Source: Lewinella sp. IMCC34191 (lineage in GTDB: Bacteria; Bacteroidota; Bacteroidia; Chitinophagales; Saprospiraceae). Taken from it: DNA of 64,000 bases. Below the pieces are notes generated by a model. That model was not told where the DNA came from, ran no database searches, and saw nothing but the letters and a program-made list of their open reading frames with translations. How positions within the stretch are numbered: position 1 is the first letter of the stretch; the number at the start of each line of letters is the position of its first letter. The stretch spans positions 434,001-498,000 of the forward strand of contig NZ_QNQZ01000002.1 in NCBI RefSeq assembly GCF_003390935.1, read 5' to 3'. The position numbers and the translations under genes were made by a program. Shown piece by piece: positions 54,265 to 63,608 of this stretch.

Positions 54265-55955
54265 AACTGGGAAGACATATCCGCTACAACAAATCGTTGG
54301 AGACGGTCAAAAACCTGAATGAAATAAACGCCCGGCCGTACACCGGATAAATCGAGTCGTTCTTCCGCCGCACGCAACTCCCCCGACAGGAGAGTTCGGC
54401 CGAGGAGGTCGACTATGCGGTAGGGGGTTGGCTGCCCGAGGAGCGTCGTCCGCACGGTAAGGTAGCCCGCGGTCGGGTTCGGGAAAATATGCCAGGAATG
54501 GTCGCTTGAGGCCTCGTCCACGGAGGATAGTAAACATACGTACTCATCCAAATAGGCCAGCCGGCGGGTGACGAATTCTTTGGTAAACGCGATTTGCTCT
54601 GCGTCGTGGCGGGCATTGCCCCACCGCTTGTTTTCCCGCGCGAAGACACCATTCGATTCCAGCAGCAGACGCGCCTCGTCGATACGGCCGAGCAGGCTAT
54701 CGGTGGCGAGGATTCCGGACCGAAGCGACCGGTAGCGGTCGCACATTCGCTGATTGAAGTCATCGGGATTCAAAGCTATGATCCGATCCAGTAGGCCATT
54801 CGACAACCAGAAGTCCCCAAATTCGGCGCGGCTTCCGTCGAAGAAATTACCGAACGACCCGTCCAGGTCCCAGGGGGCGTAGAAGTAAGGCTCCGATTGG
54901 TCATACCGCGCCAGGTAGGTGTTCTTCCCGGAGTTATCGAAGAGGGCCGCGACATTGATGTACAACATGTAATCGACGAGATTACCGAGGTGGAACCGCT
55001 CGGCAATTCCCGCTGAAAAGTCGACATCGGAGGTGTTCTTCACAAAACCGAGCATTCCGTAGAGTGGATCCCAGTCGATCAGGTCATCCTCATCGGGATA
55101 TTTCAGTTCCCAGCCGCTGTAGGTAGCCTGATTCTTCCCGGGGCGGGGCGGTTGGCCCTTAAAAAGAGTAGCATCCGTCCAATCCACCGCCTTGTATAAC
55201 TCTCCGCGCAGCGCGCCGTCCTTTAGTTTCTTAAGCCCCAATTGCTTGCGATCAACCTGTTCGGAAAGCAGGTACACCCCGTGGTATTGGTCCTGAAAGA
55301 AAACTTCGACGAATGTTACGTCCGCTCCGCTGCGGGCATCCGGTTCCCGGTCGATGTAGTAGGGCTGATGCCAGTCCAGCCATAACTCGTGGGCAACGTA
55401 GGCATTTACCCGCATCGGCTCGTTATACAAAGCATCCAGCACCCAGTCGTCATCTACGCGGAGACCCGTGAACTGAATGTCCACCGATTCCCGGTTAGTG
55501 GCGTTGTCCCAGAATTCCAGGTCCAGCGATTTTTTAGGGTACCCCAGCGATAGTCCGCCCCGGTATTCAATGCCGGCAATCGCGCTGATTGCCTGTTCGT
55601 CGTCGGCGTAACGAATGACGGACGGCACTTTCGTTTCGTTGTTCAACTCGTAAAAAGATGCCACCTGAAAAAGGGGAAGCGAGGTGAAGGCGATGTCCAC
55701 CGAGTCACCCGATGAACTTATGGCACGGTAGGTTTCGTTGTAGCGCAGCAAATCGGGAGATGGATCAAAAGCGTAGTCGATCTCCCCCACCCGAATCGCA
55801 TCCGGCACGTCGGCCAGGCCGTTCAGGTTCTGGTGGATAAGCAAAAAGGCGGCCTCTTCATCCAGGCCGACACGAAGCGGATCGACGGTAAGAAGAGACT
55901 GGCTGAATATTCCCGATCCGAATACAATTAAAAGGAGGAGATAAGGCAGTCGCAT
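54261..55955 (-). CDS. T9SS-secreted CotH-type kinase, copy B
   Basis: The 564-aa protein has the same domain order as its neighbour: signal peptide (RLPYLLLLIVFGSGIFSQ), CotH core (IEYRGGLSLGYPKKSLDLEF, DDDWVLDALYNEPMRVNAYVAHELW, PWDLDGSFGNFF) and sorting tail (WHIFPNPTAGYLTVRTTL). The two proteins align throughout and arose by tandem duplication, though they are well diverged. Kinase activity is known for CotH in spores; the substrate here is unknown. Its start is divergent from the acyl-CoA dehydrogenase gene. Confidence 0.88.
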   Translation of the reverse strand: MRLPYLLLLIVFGSGIFSQSLLTVDPLRVGLDEEAAFLLIHQNLNGLADVPDAIRVGEIDYAFDPSPDLLRYNETYRAISSSGDSVDIAFTSLPLFQVASFYELNNETKVPSVIRYADDEQAISAIAGIEYRGGLSLGYPKKSLDLEFWDNATNRESVDIQFTGLRVDDDWVLDALYNEPMRVNAYVAHELWLDWHQPYYIDREPDARSGADVTFVEVFFQDQYHGVYLLSEQVDRKQLGLKKLKDGALRGELYKAVDWTDATLFKGQPPRPGKNQATYSGWELKYPDEDDLIDWDPLYGMLGFVKNTSDVDFSAGIAERFHLGNLVDYMLYINVAALFDNSGKNTYLARYDQSEPYFYAPWDLDGSFGNFFDGSRAEFGDFWLSNGLLDRIIALNPDDFNQRMCDRYRSLRSGILATDSLLGRIDEARLLLESNGVFARENKRWGNARHDAEQIAFTKEFVTRRLAYLDEYVCLLSSVDEASSDHSWHIFPNPTAGYLTVRTTLLGQPTPYRIVDLLGRTLLSGELRAAEERLDLSGVRPGVYFIQVFDRLQRFVVADMSSQL

Positions 55956-56038
55956 GCGGTTTAATCAGGGTCGTAGGGGCATGTAAAGTACGTATAATGG
56001 ACGGGTATACGGCACCGACCCACCTAGCGAATTTTCGC

Positions 56039-56046
56039 TATTTTTG
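56039..56046 (+). promoter_or_regulatory. -7 box for the acyl-CoA dehydrogenase gene
   Basis: TATTTTTG, full TAnnTTTG match, 19 bases before the ATG at 56066, giving a very short leader. Confidence 0.5.
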
Positions 56047-56065
56047 CCCGCTAAACGTATCGATC

Positions 56066-57220
56066 ATGAATTTCCAGCTAACCGAAGAACAGCTCGCCGT
56101 CCGCGAGGCCGCCCGCGATTTCGCCCAGCAAGTTTGCAAACCCGGCGTTATCGACCGGGATAATAAGATGACCTATCCGTTGGACCAGGTCAAGCAGATG
56201 GGAGAGCTTGGCTTCATGGGCATGACGGTCAGCCCGGAGTACGGGGGCAGCGGACTCGATTACATAAGCTACGTCCTGGCGATCGAAGAGATTTCCAAGG
56301 TCGACAACAGCTGCTCGGTCATCATGTCGGTCAACAATAGCCTGGTCTGCTACGGCATCGAAACCTATGGTACGGAGGAACAAAAGAAAAAGTACCTGAC
56401 CAAGCTCGCCACGGGGGAATGGATCGGCTCCTTCTGCCTCAGCGAGCCCGAGGCCGGTTCCGACGCCACCCACCAGCGCACGACCGCCGAGGACAAGGGT
56501 GACCACTACCTCCTGAACGGTACCAAGAACTGGATTACCAGCGGCGGCACGAGCCAGGTCCACCTCGTCATCGCGCAGAGCGATCCAGATAAGGGCCACC
56601 GCGGCATCAACGCCTTCATCGTCGAAACCAGTTGGGACGGCGTGGAGATCGGGGCCAAAGAAGATAAGCTCGGCATCCGGTCCAGCGACACGCACACCAT
56701 TATGTACAACAACGTGAAGGTGCCCAAGGAAAACCGGATCGGCGACAACGGCTTCGGCTTCAAATTTGCCATGAAGACCCTCGCCGGCGGCCGCATCGGT
56801 ATCGCCGCCCAGGCCCTCGGTATCGCCGGCGGCGCCTACGAGCTGGCTACCGCCTACGCCAAGGAACGGGAAGCCTTCGGCAAACCCATCGCCAACCACC
56901 AGGCCATCGCCTTCAAACTGGCCGATATGGCCACCGACATCGAAGCCGCTAAGATGCTGGTCTACCGAGCCGCCTGGCTCAAGGAATCCGGCGGCGATTA
57001 CGACCAGGCCGGCGCCATGGCCAAACTCTTCGCCAGCTCGGTCGCCATGCGCCACACCGTGGAGGCCGTCCAGGTCCACGGTGGCTACGGCTTCGTCAAG
57101 GAATACCACGTCGAACGACTCATGCGCGACGCCAAGATCACCCAGATCTACGAAGGCACCAGTGAGGTCCAGAAGATCGTCATTAGCCGGGGGCTGCTGA
57201 AGGGGGAGCTTTATGTTTAG
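56066..57220 (+). CDS. acyl-CoA dehydrogenase
   Basis: The 384-aa flavoprotein starts MNFQLTEEQLAVREAARDFA, and has the FAD-contact motifs GSFCLSEPEAGSDATHQRT and WITSGGTSQVHLV. The catalytic base is the glutamate in ITQIYEGTSEVQ (near residue 363). It carries out the first oxidation of acyl-CoA in beta-oxidation or branched-chain amino-acid breakdown; most similar in layout to short/branched-chain enzymes. The start was set at the conserved MNFQL rather than the earlier codon at 55997. No electron-transfer flavoprotein gene is nearby. Confidence 0.95.
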   Translation: MNFQLTEEQLAVREAARDFAQQVCKPGVIDRDNKMTYPLDQVKQMGELGFMGMTVSPEYGGSGLDYISYVLAIEEISKVDNSCSVIMSVNNSLVCYGIETYGTEEQKKKYLTKLATGEWIGSFCLSEPEAGSDATHQRTTAEDKGDHYLLNGTKNWITSGGTSQVHLVIAQSDPDKGHRGINAFIVETSWDGVEIGAKEDKLGIRSSDTHTIMYNNVKVPKENRIGDNGFGFKFAMKTLAGGRIGIAAQALGIAGGAYELATAYAKEREAFGKPIANHQAIAFKLADMATDIEAAKMLVYRAAWLKESGGDYDQAGAMAKLFASSVAMRHTVEAVQVHGGYGFVKEYHVERLMRDAKITQIYEGTSEVQKIVISRGLLKGELYV

Positions 57221-57313
57221 GTTTTGTGTCGGGTCTCGGGTGTTGCCACGCATCCTGCCTCCTCGGCCCTACCCTGACTACCACCACGACAACCGACCCA
57301 CTTACGGATTAGC

Positions 57314-58651
57314 CTAAGGTCGACTAAGGTCCAGTTCCCCGACCATCTCCAAATAGCTCCGTCCGAAATCGGGGAAATTGTCAAAACGGAGGTGGCTGGT
57401 GACCGGGCGGAGGCGCGGGTACTCCCGGCGGTGCCGCTCGACGATGTCGGCGATGATAGCCTTGATCGGGCGGCGGGCAGGGCGGCCATCGCGGGTCAGT
57501 AGCTCCTGTTGGTAGCCCAGTTTCTGGAAGTAGCTGTTTTCCGTGACGCGGTAGTAAAGATTGAGCAGGTCGCGATCCGGCGGGGGGATGGCGTAGTTGA
57601 ATAAGGCATAACCCGCAATGTAGCCAGGAATGGCACGGGCCACTTCGTCGAAGTCGTTATCCTGGTACCAGTCCATATTCGGTAGCTCGTTGCGGATCAG
57701 TCCGCTCAGCCGGTCGTGGCTCGCCGGTAGCGTGATGCCGAAGGTGGACTTTCCGCCGTAGAGCTCCTCGGCGAAGTCTTCGGGAGCCCGTTCCACCAGT
57801 TTCTGTAGCTCGCCGAGCAGGCGCACGTTCTTATACGTCACGGGCTGGTCCCCTTCCCGGGCGAAGTACATCCGGTGCATCCGTTCCAGGGCTTCCATGG
57901 TGTGGCCCTCCGGGATGAGGAGATAATCCAGCCGGTACACCAGTTCCAATAAGAGGTAGGCTACCGCTCCGGGGTGTTCTTCCGGGTTGATCCGGCTCGA
58001 GGCGAGGTACGCCGTTACCCCGGCGATCGATTCCCGCAGGAAGCGGAGTTTGAGGGCCTTTTCGGTTTCAGACAGGGGTTCGAGGTGGGTGACCTCAACG
58101 GGACTGACCGCCGCTTCAAATTCCTCCAGCAGCAGGTCGTCCTGTTTGTCGGCGCGCAGGGCCATTTCCTTAAGAGCGTGGTAAAGCTTGTGCGGACTGG
58201 CATCAACGACCGGTGTATCGAAAACGATCGTCAGGCAGTCGTCCTCGTCCAGGGCGAAGCGGCTGTACTTGAGCTCGTAGTTCATGGACGTGAGCCGCCG
58301 GAGCAGGTCGACGTTGGGAGTTTCCAGGCGAGCGATGCGGGCCGTGGCGCGAAACTGCTCCCCATCGGCAAAACCGGTGACCCGCTTGCTGCCCTGGTAA
58401 AACTCGAAGTACAGCTTTTCGTCCTCCTGCTGCCACTTGACATTGTCCTCCCGTTCATCGCGGAGGTAAGCCATGAAGGCCGCGCAGGCATCCAGGAAGC
58501 GGTCGTCCTCGAAGGCATCGACGGCCCGGTCCCAGGCGGTGTAATTATCGCGTGTTTTGTACGCATCGGTGTACCGTCCGAAGTTATGGTCGGGCTGTTC
58601 ACCGGTTGGATAACGGGATCTGCGGCCGAAAAGGGTATCCCAAATGCTCAT
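57314..58651 (-). CDS. 445-aa soluble protein, unknown
   Basis: No domain recognised. The protein is acidic and mostly helical with alternating charged residues, and has no signal peptide or membrane helix. A middle strand-rich part (FRATARIARLETPNVDLLRRLTSMNYELKYSRFALDEDDCLTIVF) resembles small sensory or chaperone-like folds of the YbjN type, but this is only an impression. Composition is native. It is divergent from the ferredoxin-cyclase gene, 130 bases apart, so the two may be co-regulated. Confidence 0.7.
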   Translation of the reverse strand: MSIWDTLFGRRSRYPTGEQPDHNFGRYTDAYKTRDNYTAWDRAVDAFEDDRFLDACAAFMAYLRDEREDNVKWQQEDEKLYFEFYQGSKRVTGFADGEQFRATARIARLETPNVDLLRRLTSMNYELKYSRFALDEDDCLTIVFDTPVVDASPHKLYHALKEMALRADKQDDLLLEEFEAAVSPVEVTHLEPLSETEKALKLRFLRESIAGVTAYLASSRINPEEHPGAVAYLLLELVYRLDYLLIPEGHTMEALERMHRMYFAREGDQPVTYKNVRLLGELQKLVERAPEDFAEELYGGKSTFGITLPASHDRLSGLIRNELPNMDWYQDNDFDEVARAIPGYIAGYALFNYAIPPPDRDLLNLYYRVTENSYFQKLGYQQELLTRDGRPARRPIKAIIADIVERHRREYPRLRPVTSHLRFDNFPDFGRSYLEMVGELDLSRP

Positions 58652-58747
58652 CTAGGCGGAAAGATAGGGAGCGTGCTCGGGGCGGCGGGGCGCAGGAGAA
58701 TAATTTTCGACGAACAGCAGCTATTGTTCCGGCCATGAACCGTACCG

Positions 58748-58755
58748 TACCTTCG
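58748..58755 (+). promoter_or_regulatory. -7-like box for the ferredoxin-cyclase gene
   Basis: TACCTTCG, 26 bases before the ATG at 58782. Confidence 0.35.
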
Positions 58756-58781
58756 CCGGTCCAGCCTGATGACCAACCCGT

Positions 58782-59738
58782 ATGCCAACACACCTGATCG
58801 AATTTACCAAGGAAGGAAGCGTTCAGGCTTCCACCGACGAGAGCGTGCTGGAGGCCTCCCTGGCGGCGGGCATCCCCCTCTATCACGCCTGCGGTGCCAA
58901 GGGCAAATGCTCGACCTGCCGGGTGCTGATCCACGAAGGGGCCGATCACCTCACGCCCCCGACGGATCCGGAACTGGCGCTGGGCGAGCGGATGCATTTT
59001 CCACCCAATGTCCGACTGGCTTGCCAAACGCGGGTCACAGGCGGTCCGGTTCGCCTGAGCCGCATCCTGCGTGACGAGTCGGATATGAGCCTCTACGTGG
59101 GCCCCTTCGCGGGTGCCGCCACCCAGCAGATCGGGGAAGAGCGCGAGCTCACCCTGCTCTTTCTCGATATCCGGAACTTCACTCCGCTGATCGAGCGCTA
59201 CCTGGCCTTCGACGTCATCCACATCATCCGCAAACTGTTCACCACCTTCCAGGAAGTCATCGAGGAGCACGCCGGCAGAATTGTCGAAACCGCGGGCGAC
59301 GGTATTTACGCCGCTTTCGGCTTCGAGTCCGACCTGGCCAGCGGTGCCGCCGCGGCGGTCAAGGCCTCCTTCGCCATACTCGAAAGACTGCGGGAGATGA
59401 ACGACAGCTACTTCCGCGTCCACTTTAATCATCGCGTCCAGATCGGTATCGGTATCCACCTCGGCAACGTCATTATGGGGGGCATCCGCGTCGCGGGTAG
59501 CGATCACCTGCTGATCATGGGGTACCCGGTCAACATAGCGGCCCGGCTCCAGGATGCCACCAAGCAACTGAACAATAACCTGGTCGTCTCCGCCGAGCTG
59601 TTCTCGTATTTAGATCAAACGGCATACGCCCATACGGAGGACAGCGTTGATCTCAAAGGAGTATCCGGCAGTTTCCGGGTAATCCTACTCGGTACGGCTT
59701 ACCTTCGCGCCTCCCATTTGGAAAACCCGTCGGATTAG
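58782..59738 (+). CDS. ferredoxin-adenylate/guanylate cyclase fusion
   Basis: The 318-aa protein joins a [2Fe-2S] ferredoxin domain (residues 1-95, with Cys37, Cys43, Cys46 and Cys81, the CX5CX2C...C pattern) to a class III nucleotide cyclase domain (about 115-300). The cyclase has the metal site LFLDIRNFTPLIERY, AGDGIYAAFG, and GIGIHLGNVIMGGIRVAGSDHLLIMGYPVNIAARLQ. The product would be cAMP or cGMP, made in response to the redox state of the cluster. It is cytosolic. Fusions of this type are known in a few bacteria but uncommon. Substrate preference is not readable with confidence. Confidence 0.9.
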   Translation: MPTHLIEFTKEGSVQASTDESVLEASLAAGIPLYHACGAKGKCSTCRVLIHEGADHLTPPTDPELALGERMHFPPNVRLACQTRVTGGPVRLSRILRDESDMSLYVGPFAGAATQQIGEERELTLLFLDIRNFTPLIERYLAFDVIHIIRKLFTTFQEVIEEHAGRIVETAGDGIYAAFGFESDLASGAAAAVKASFAILERLREMNDSYFRVHFNHRVQIGIGIHLGNVIMGGIRVAGSDHLLIMGYPVNIAARLQDATKQLNNNLVVSAELFSYLDQTAYAHTEDSVDLKGVSGSFRVILLGTAYLRASHLENPSD

Positions 59739-59923
59739 TATTCGGCAACGCCATTTTCGGCAACGGCAGTTGACACGGATACCCGCCGTTTGCTACCTGC
59801 CCGAACACGGCACCACCATGAACCTGTTACCTGCCGTGAACACCGAAAGGCATTATACATTTCACCGGCTACGGCCGCTGGCAATTGCCCCTAACACGAA
59901 AACCCCAATCAAATATTTCATTC

Positions 59924-60871
59924 ATGCCGGATGCTAAAAGCGTGATCTGCACTGTCTTCGAGCGCGACTACCACCACGGAGTGGGGGCTTTGGCCAACTC
60001 GCTGTACGCCGCCGGTTTCCGCGGCGAGCTCTACGCCGGTTACCGCGGAGCCCTGCCCCCCTGGGTGGGCGAGGCCGCTCCGGACGCTTCCGGCAATCTG
60101 CGGTGGGAAGTAGCCCCGGGGTTTCACATCTACTTCGCCCTGCAAAAAACCGAAGAGTTGCTGGCCTACGTGAAACCCGAACTGCTGCGCCAGGTATGGA
60201 ATCGCTATGAGGACCGGGGAATAGAAAATGTCTTCTACATCGATTGCGACATCGTCATCAAGGCCGAATGGCGCCACTTCGAGGATTGGGTCTCCTGGGG
60301 TGTTGCCCTGTGTGAGGACATGAATAGCCCCCTGCCGGTGTCCCACCCCCTGCGGAAGCAGTGGCAACGCTACTACGAAGGCTTCGGTATCGACTACAAG
60401 CCGAAGGACGACGTCTACGTCAACGGGGGATTCGTGGGCATCAACAAGAAAAATCGCGAATTTTCGGAGCTCTGGGATCAAATCCAGACTTACATGAAGC
60501 AGTATACCGGCAAGCAGGACCGCATCGGCATTGCCGACCGCTGGAATATGTTCCACTTCATGGATCAGGACGCGCTCAACATCGCCAAGGATCTGACGGA
60601 GGACGTCAGCATCATGGGCCGCGATGCGATGGACTTCGGGCGCCTGGGTTACGTGATGTCCCACGCCGCCGGCCGGCGCAAGCCCTGGCACAAGAACTAC
60701 GTGCGAAATATCTTGCTCGACGGCTCCCGACCCAGTAATACCGATAAGGTCTACTGGCATTACGTCGAGTCGCCCATCCGCGTGCATAGCTCAGGTACGG
60801 TGCGCTCCAAGCGTTTCGCGCTCAAGGCGGCCTCGCTCATCGGCCGGGTATTCACCCGTTCGCAGAACTGA
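59924..60871 (+). CDS. GT-A-fold glycosyltransferase-like protein
   Basis: The 315-aa protein from ATG 59924 has ICTVFERDYHHGVGALANSL at the nucleotide-binding edge, a DxD in NVFYIDCDIVIKAEW near residue 107 and DVYVNGGFVGINKKN. These match family-8-like and related nucleotide-diphospho-sugar transferases. It has no signal peptide. The open frame extends 13 codons upstream. Its message ends near a strong hairpin shared with the convergent esterase gene. Confidence 0.8.
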   Translation: MPDAKSVICTVFERDYHHGVGALANSLYAAGFRGELYAGYRGALPPWVGEAAPDASGNLRWEVAPGFHIYFALQKTEELLAYVKPELLRQVWNRYEDRGIENVFYIDCDIVIKAEWRHFEDWVSWGVALCEDMNSPLPVSHPLRKQWQRYYEGFGIDYKPKDDVYVNGGFVGINKKNREFSELWDQIQTYMKQYTGKQDRIGIADRWNMFHFMDQDALNIAKDLTEDVSIMGRDAMDFGRLGYVMSHAAGRRKPWHKNYVRNILLDGSRPSNTDKVYWHYVESPIRVHSSGTVRSKRFALKAASLIGRVFTRSQN

Positions 60872-60888
60872 TCCGATCGCTACCGGGC

Positions 60889-60931
60889 AAAAAAAGGTGC
60901 CGAATACTTACGGGAAAGTATTCGACACGTC
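60889..60931 (-). terminator. terminator of the CE15 esterase gene
   Basis: Arms 60897-60909 and 60916-60928 form a 13-bp stem with one G-U-type mismatch and a 6-base loop. On the minus strand it is followed by a run of seven T (60889-60895). It lies 30 bases past the esterase stop and can also stop the convergent glycosyltransferase message. Confidence 0.85.
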
Positions 60932-60958
60932 ATCACATCAATGCAAAAAATCAATTCG

Positions 60959-63304
60959 TCACCGCTTCACGAAGCGGGTCTGCACGGATTCCCCACCCGC
61001 GCGTACACGCAGGAAGTAGACCCCGGTAGCTAGCCCGTCGGTGGGAATGTATTGTTGGCCCGTGCTCCGCGCCTGAAGGCGGCCACCGGCGTCGTAGATC
61101 TCGTAGTCGAACGTTCCCTCGATACCGCGCAGGTTGAGCCGTCCGCTCGTCGGATTGGGGAAAAGGGTAATCGTACGCCCCTGCAGCGTGACGACGTTGG
61201 AGAGTACGTTGGCCGACCGCAGCATGATCGTACCGAAAAGGCTCGGATTGGTCCATGCCTGGTCTTCGGTCGCGTTCCAGGAGAGCTTGCCGTCGCGACC
61301 ACCGCCGTCGTCATCATCGTTGACCATAAAGTCGAAGCCGATCATCATGGAATCCGTGGGCGTACCCCCCAGTACCGACCAGGGGATCATCCCTTCCACG
61401 AAGTAGCCGAAGTCCGTATCCGAGATAGCGTAGGTGATGCCTTCGGTGTCGAACCCACCGGGAATCGTGCCGATGGTGGTCCCGTCGTTCCAGGCGAAGG
61501 AGAGTTGGGCGTCATCGTCGTCGTAGCTACCGGCTTTGGCGTTATCCACGTCGAAATATAATTCGATATTATCGTCCTCGTAGGTATTGTCGCTATCGTT
61601 GACGAGCTCGTCGTCGATAATTTCGGCGAGAAAATACATATTGTCGTCGTCCCAGAGCAGCCTGACCGTACCGGAGAGGTCATCTTCCTCGATGTCGGAA
61701 CCGACCAACTCGTTCTCCGCTTCGAGGGTGAGGATGTTCTCGCTGTCCCAAATATCGTCGGCCACGCCGTCGATGATAGGCATCATCATGGTCTTGAAGA
61801 TGGACGCGACCGGTGCACGCAGCGTGACCGATAGTTGGTTGGAGTAACCGATCAGGCCGGCCGAGTCGACTGCCGTGGCGTACACGCTGTAGCTGCCGAC
61901 GGTGCTGGCCTCCCAGACGAATTCGTAGGGGGCAATGGAATCGGTGTGCAGGGTATCGCCGTTACTCATGAAGTGGACCGCAGCCATATTATCGTTGGCG
62001 TCCGTCACGGTAGCGGTGAAGGTGATCGTGGCGGGGGTTTCGTAGAGGGCGCCGTCCTCCGGTCCGGTCAGGATCGCCACCGGGGCGTTCGGGTCGGCGG
62101 GTTCGGCCCAGTCGGCGATCCAGCGGCGGTAGTCGGTATTGAAGAATTCGTGGTACCGCACGTTGGTATCGGCGTCTGCGTCCTCGAAGAGGAACTTATC
62201 CACGAAGGCCTGCACTTCCGGGTAAGATTCGGCCGGTAGCTGACAGTGGGGGTGTTCGTCACGGAAGGAGAAGCCGAAGCGGTCCTCGATCCCAAACTGC
62301 TTGTAGACCTGCTCCACGGCGCGGCTGGCAACGTAGCCGGACTCGTCGCCCAGCCATTCGTAGTCGGGATTACCGAGCACCAGCAGGGCGCGGGGCAGCA
62401 CCATGGCCATCAGTTCATGGTGGTCGTGGGGTAGCAGGCCGGGCTGACCGGCGAAGTTGGTCTGCATACTCCGCATGAACCAGCTGTAGTTGGTGTTGTC
62501 GATCTTCTCAACGTTGCCGATGGTTTCCGACACCCGCCAGGCGTTGATACCGCCGCCGCCGGATTCCTGAACGATGGTCAGGGCGATGCGCTCGTCGTAG
62601 GCACCGCTGAAGAGGGCCATCTTACCGGCGTAGGAGCAGCCCGTGACGGCGAGGTGGTCCAGGTCGGCGTTGAGCGCTTCGCTGACGATCTCGATACCGT
62701 CGATGAGGCGGCTGATGCCCCACGACCAGGCGCTGTAGTTACCTACCTCGGTAAGATCGGGATAAAGGCGGTAGTACGGGTCTTCGGGGTTGCGGTCGCT
62801 GGTCTGGGTGTAGGTCACCACCTGATTGTGGCGGAAGGGGATCTGGATCACCCCCTCGAAGATTTCGCCGGGCAGGGACCCGGTAGCATTATTCATGCCG
62901 ATCACGACGGGGAAGGGGCCGTCGCCCTCCGGCATGGTCACGCGGGAGGTCAGCATGAGCGTCTCCCCATTCTCGGTGATCGAGACGCGGAGGGTATCGT
63001 TGGTGTAGGTAGCGGTGATGTTTTCAGGGGCCACCGGTTTGGGACCGATCTCGTACTCGCTGATCTCGGCGGCGATCTCGTTGCGGCGGCATGCCCAATC
63101 CGCGAAGTCTTCTACCCGGCCGCTGCCATCTGCCCAGGCGAAGGGATCGGGTAACAGGGGATAGTTCGTGAGTTCGGTCGGCGCGGGAAGCGGTGGGGCC
63201 TCACAGGCGGTACCGGTATTCTCCTGGTCGTAGACCAGCGGGATCTGCGCCAGGAGGGTACTGCCGAGCAGGCAGCATAAAAAGGAGTAGAGGTGTCGTT
63301 GCAT
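60959..63304 (-). CDS. T9SS-secreted CE15 glucuronoyl esterase with CBM9-like domain
   Basis: The 781-aa protein has a signal peptide (YSFLCCLLGSTLLAQ) and a CE15 glucuronoyl-esterase domain. The domain has catalytic Ser224 in TGCSYAGKMA, Glu247 in VQESGGGG and His353 in HPHCQLP. An Ig-like domain (VAILTGPEDGALYETPATITF) comes next, then a CBM9-like domain (IIDGVADDIWDS...DNMYFLAEIIDDELV) and a sorting tail (TLFPNPTSGRLNLRG). CE15 enzymes cut ester links between glucuronic acid side chains of xylan and lignin or other alcohols. The start at 63304 gives the signal peptide directly. Confidence 0.9.
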   Translation of the reverse strand: MQRHLYSFLCCLLGSTLLAQIPLVYDQENTGTACEAPPLPAPTELTNYPLLPDPFAWADGSGRVEDFADWACRRNEIAAEISEYEIGPKPVAPENITATYTNDTLRVSITENGETLMLTSRVTMPEGDGPFPVVIGMNNATGSLPGEIFEGVIQIPFRHNQVVTYTQTSDRNPEDPYYRLYPDLTEVGNYSAWSWGISRLIDGIEIVSEALNADLDHLAVTGCSYAGKMALFSGAYDERIALTIVQESGGGGINAWRVSETIGNVEKIDNTNYSWFMRSMQTNFAGQPGLLPHDHHELMAMVLPRALLVLGNPDYEWLGDESGYVASRAVEQVYKQFGIEDRFGFSFRDEHPHCQLPAESYPEVQAFVDKFLFEDADADTNVRYHEFFNTDYRRWIADWAEPADPNAPVAILTGPEDGALYETPATITFTATVTDANDNMAAVHFMSNGDTLHTDSIAPYEFVWEASTVGSYSVYATAVDSAGLIGYSNQLSVTLRAPVASIFKTMMMPIIDGVADDIWDSENILTLEAENELVGSDIEEDDLSGTVRLLWDDDNMYFLAEIIDDELVNDSDNTYEDDNIELYFDVDNAKAGSYDDDDAQLSFAWNDGTTIGTIPGGFDTEGITYAISDTDFGYFVEGMIPWSVLGGTPTDSMMIGFDFMVNDDDDGGGRDGKLSWNATEDQAWTNPSLFGTIMLRSANVLSNVVTLQGRTITLFPNPTSGRLNLRGIEGTFDYEIYDAGGRLQARSTGQQYIPTDGLATGVYFLRVRAGGESVQTRFVKR

Positions 63305-63331
63305 GATCTGGGTATTAGAATAGAAAAGAGG

Positions 63332-63346
63332 CACAATCGATTGCGT
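63332..63346. repeat. 15-base direct repeat, copy 1
   Basis: CACAATCGATTGCGT, 27 bases upstream of the CE15 start; includes the palindrome CAATCGATTG. The second copy is at 63609-63623. Confidence 0.7.
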
Positions 63347-63396
63347 TGTACGGGATGCGAGTATAGGTCATATTCCAATTCTGGACAAATTTTATT

Positions 63397-63412
63397 CCTG
63401 CGCTCCGCCGCC
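63397..63412 (+). repeat. copy of the ACCTGCGCTCC motif (last in window)
   Basis: CCTGCGCTCCGCCGCC in the spacer between divergent genes, preceded by a T-run. Confidence 0.55.
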
Positions 63413-63450
63413 ATACCAAACTTCCGGAGCGAAAGCTTCGCTTGGCCCAA

Positions 63451-63473
63451 TAAAAAAGCCGGAGGCTTGTGGC
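63451..63473 (-). terminator. hairpin with T-run, minus strand
   Basis: An interrupted 8-bp stem (GCCGG-GGC with GCC-CCGGC) followed on the minus strand by six T. No minus-strand gene ends just upstream, so it may be an attenuator in the long CE15 leader or a relic. Confidence 0.45.
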
Positions 63474-63608
63474 CGCCGGCATAAATGTCGATCATAATAT
63501 CATGCAAAAAACAGTCACAGCGGGGGCAATTCCCCACTGGTTCGTTAAATCTGGCTTCGGAGATCCGTCCTGAGCGGACAGACAACCTCCAAAATCGGAA
63601 CGAAAATA

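Noticed and set aside
56078-57253. 391-aa open frame antisense to the acyl-CoA dehydrogenase
   Set aside because: The sense strand encodes a complete enzyme with all motifs; the antisense frame is a by-product of GC-rich codon use.
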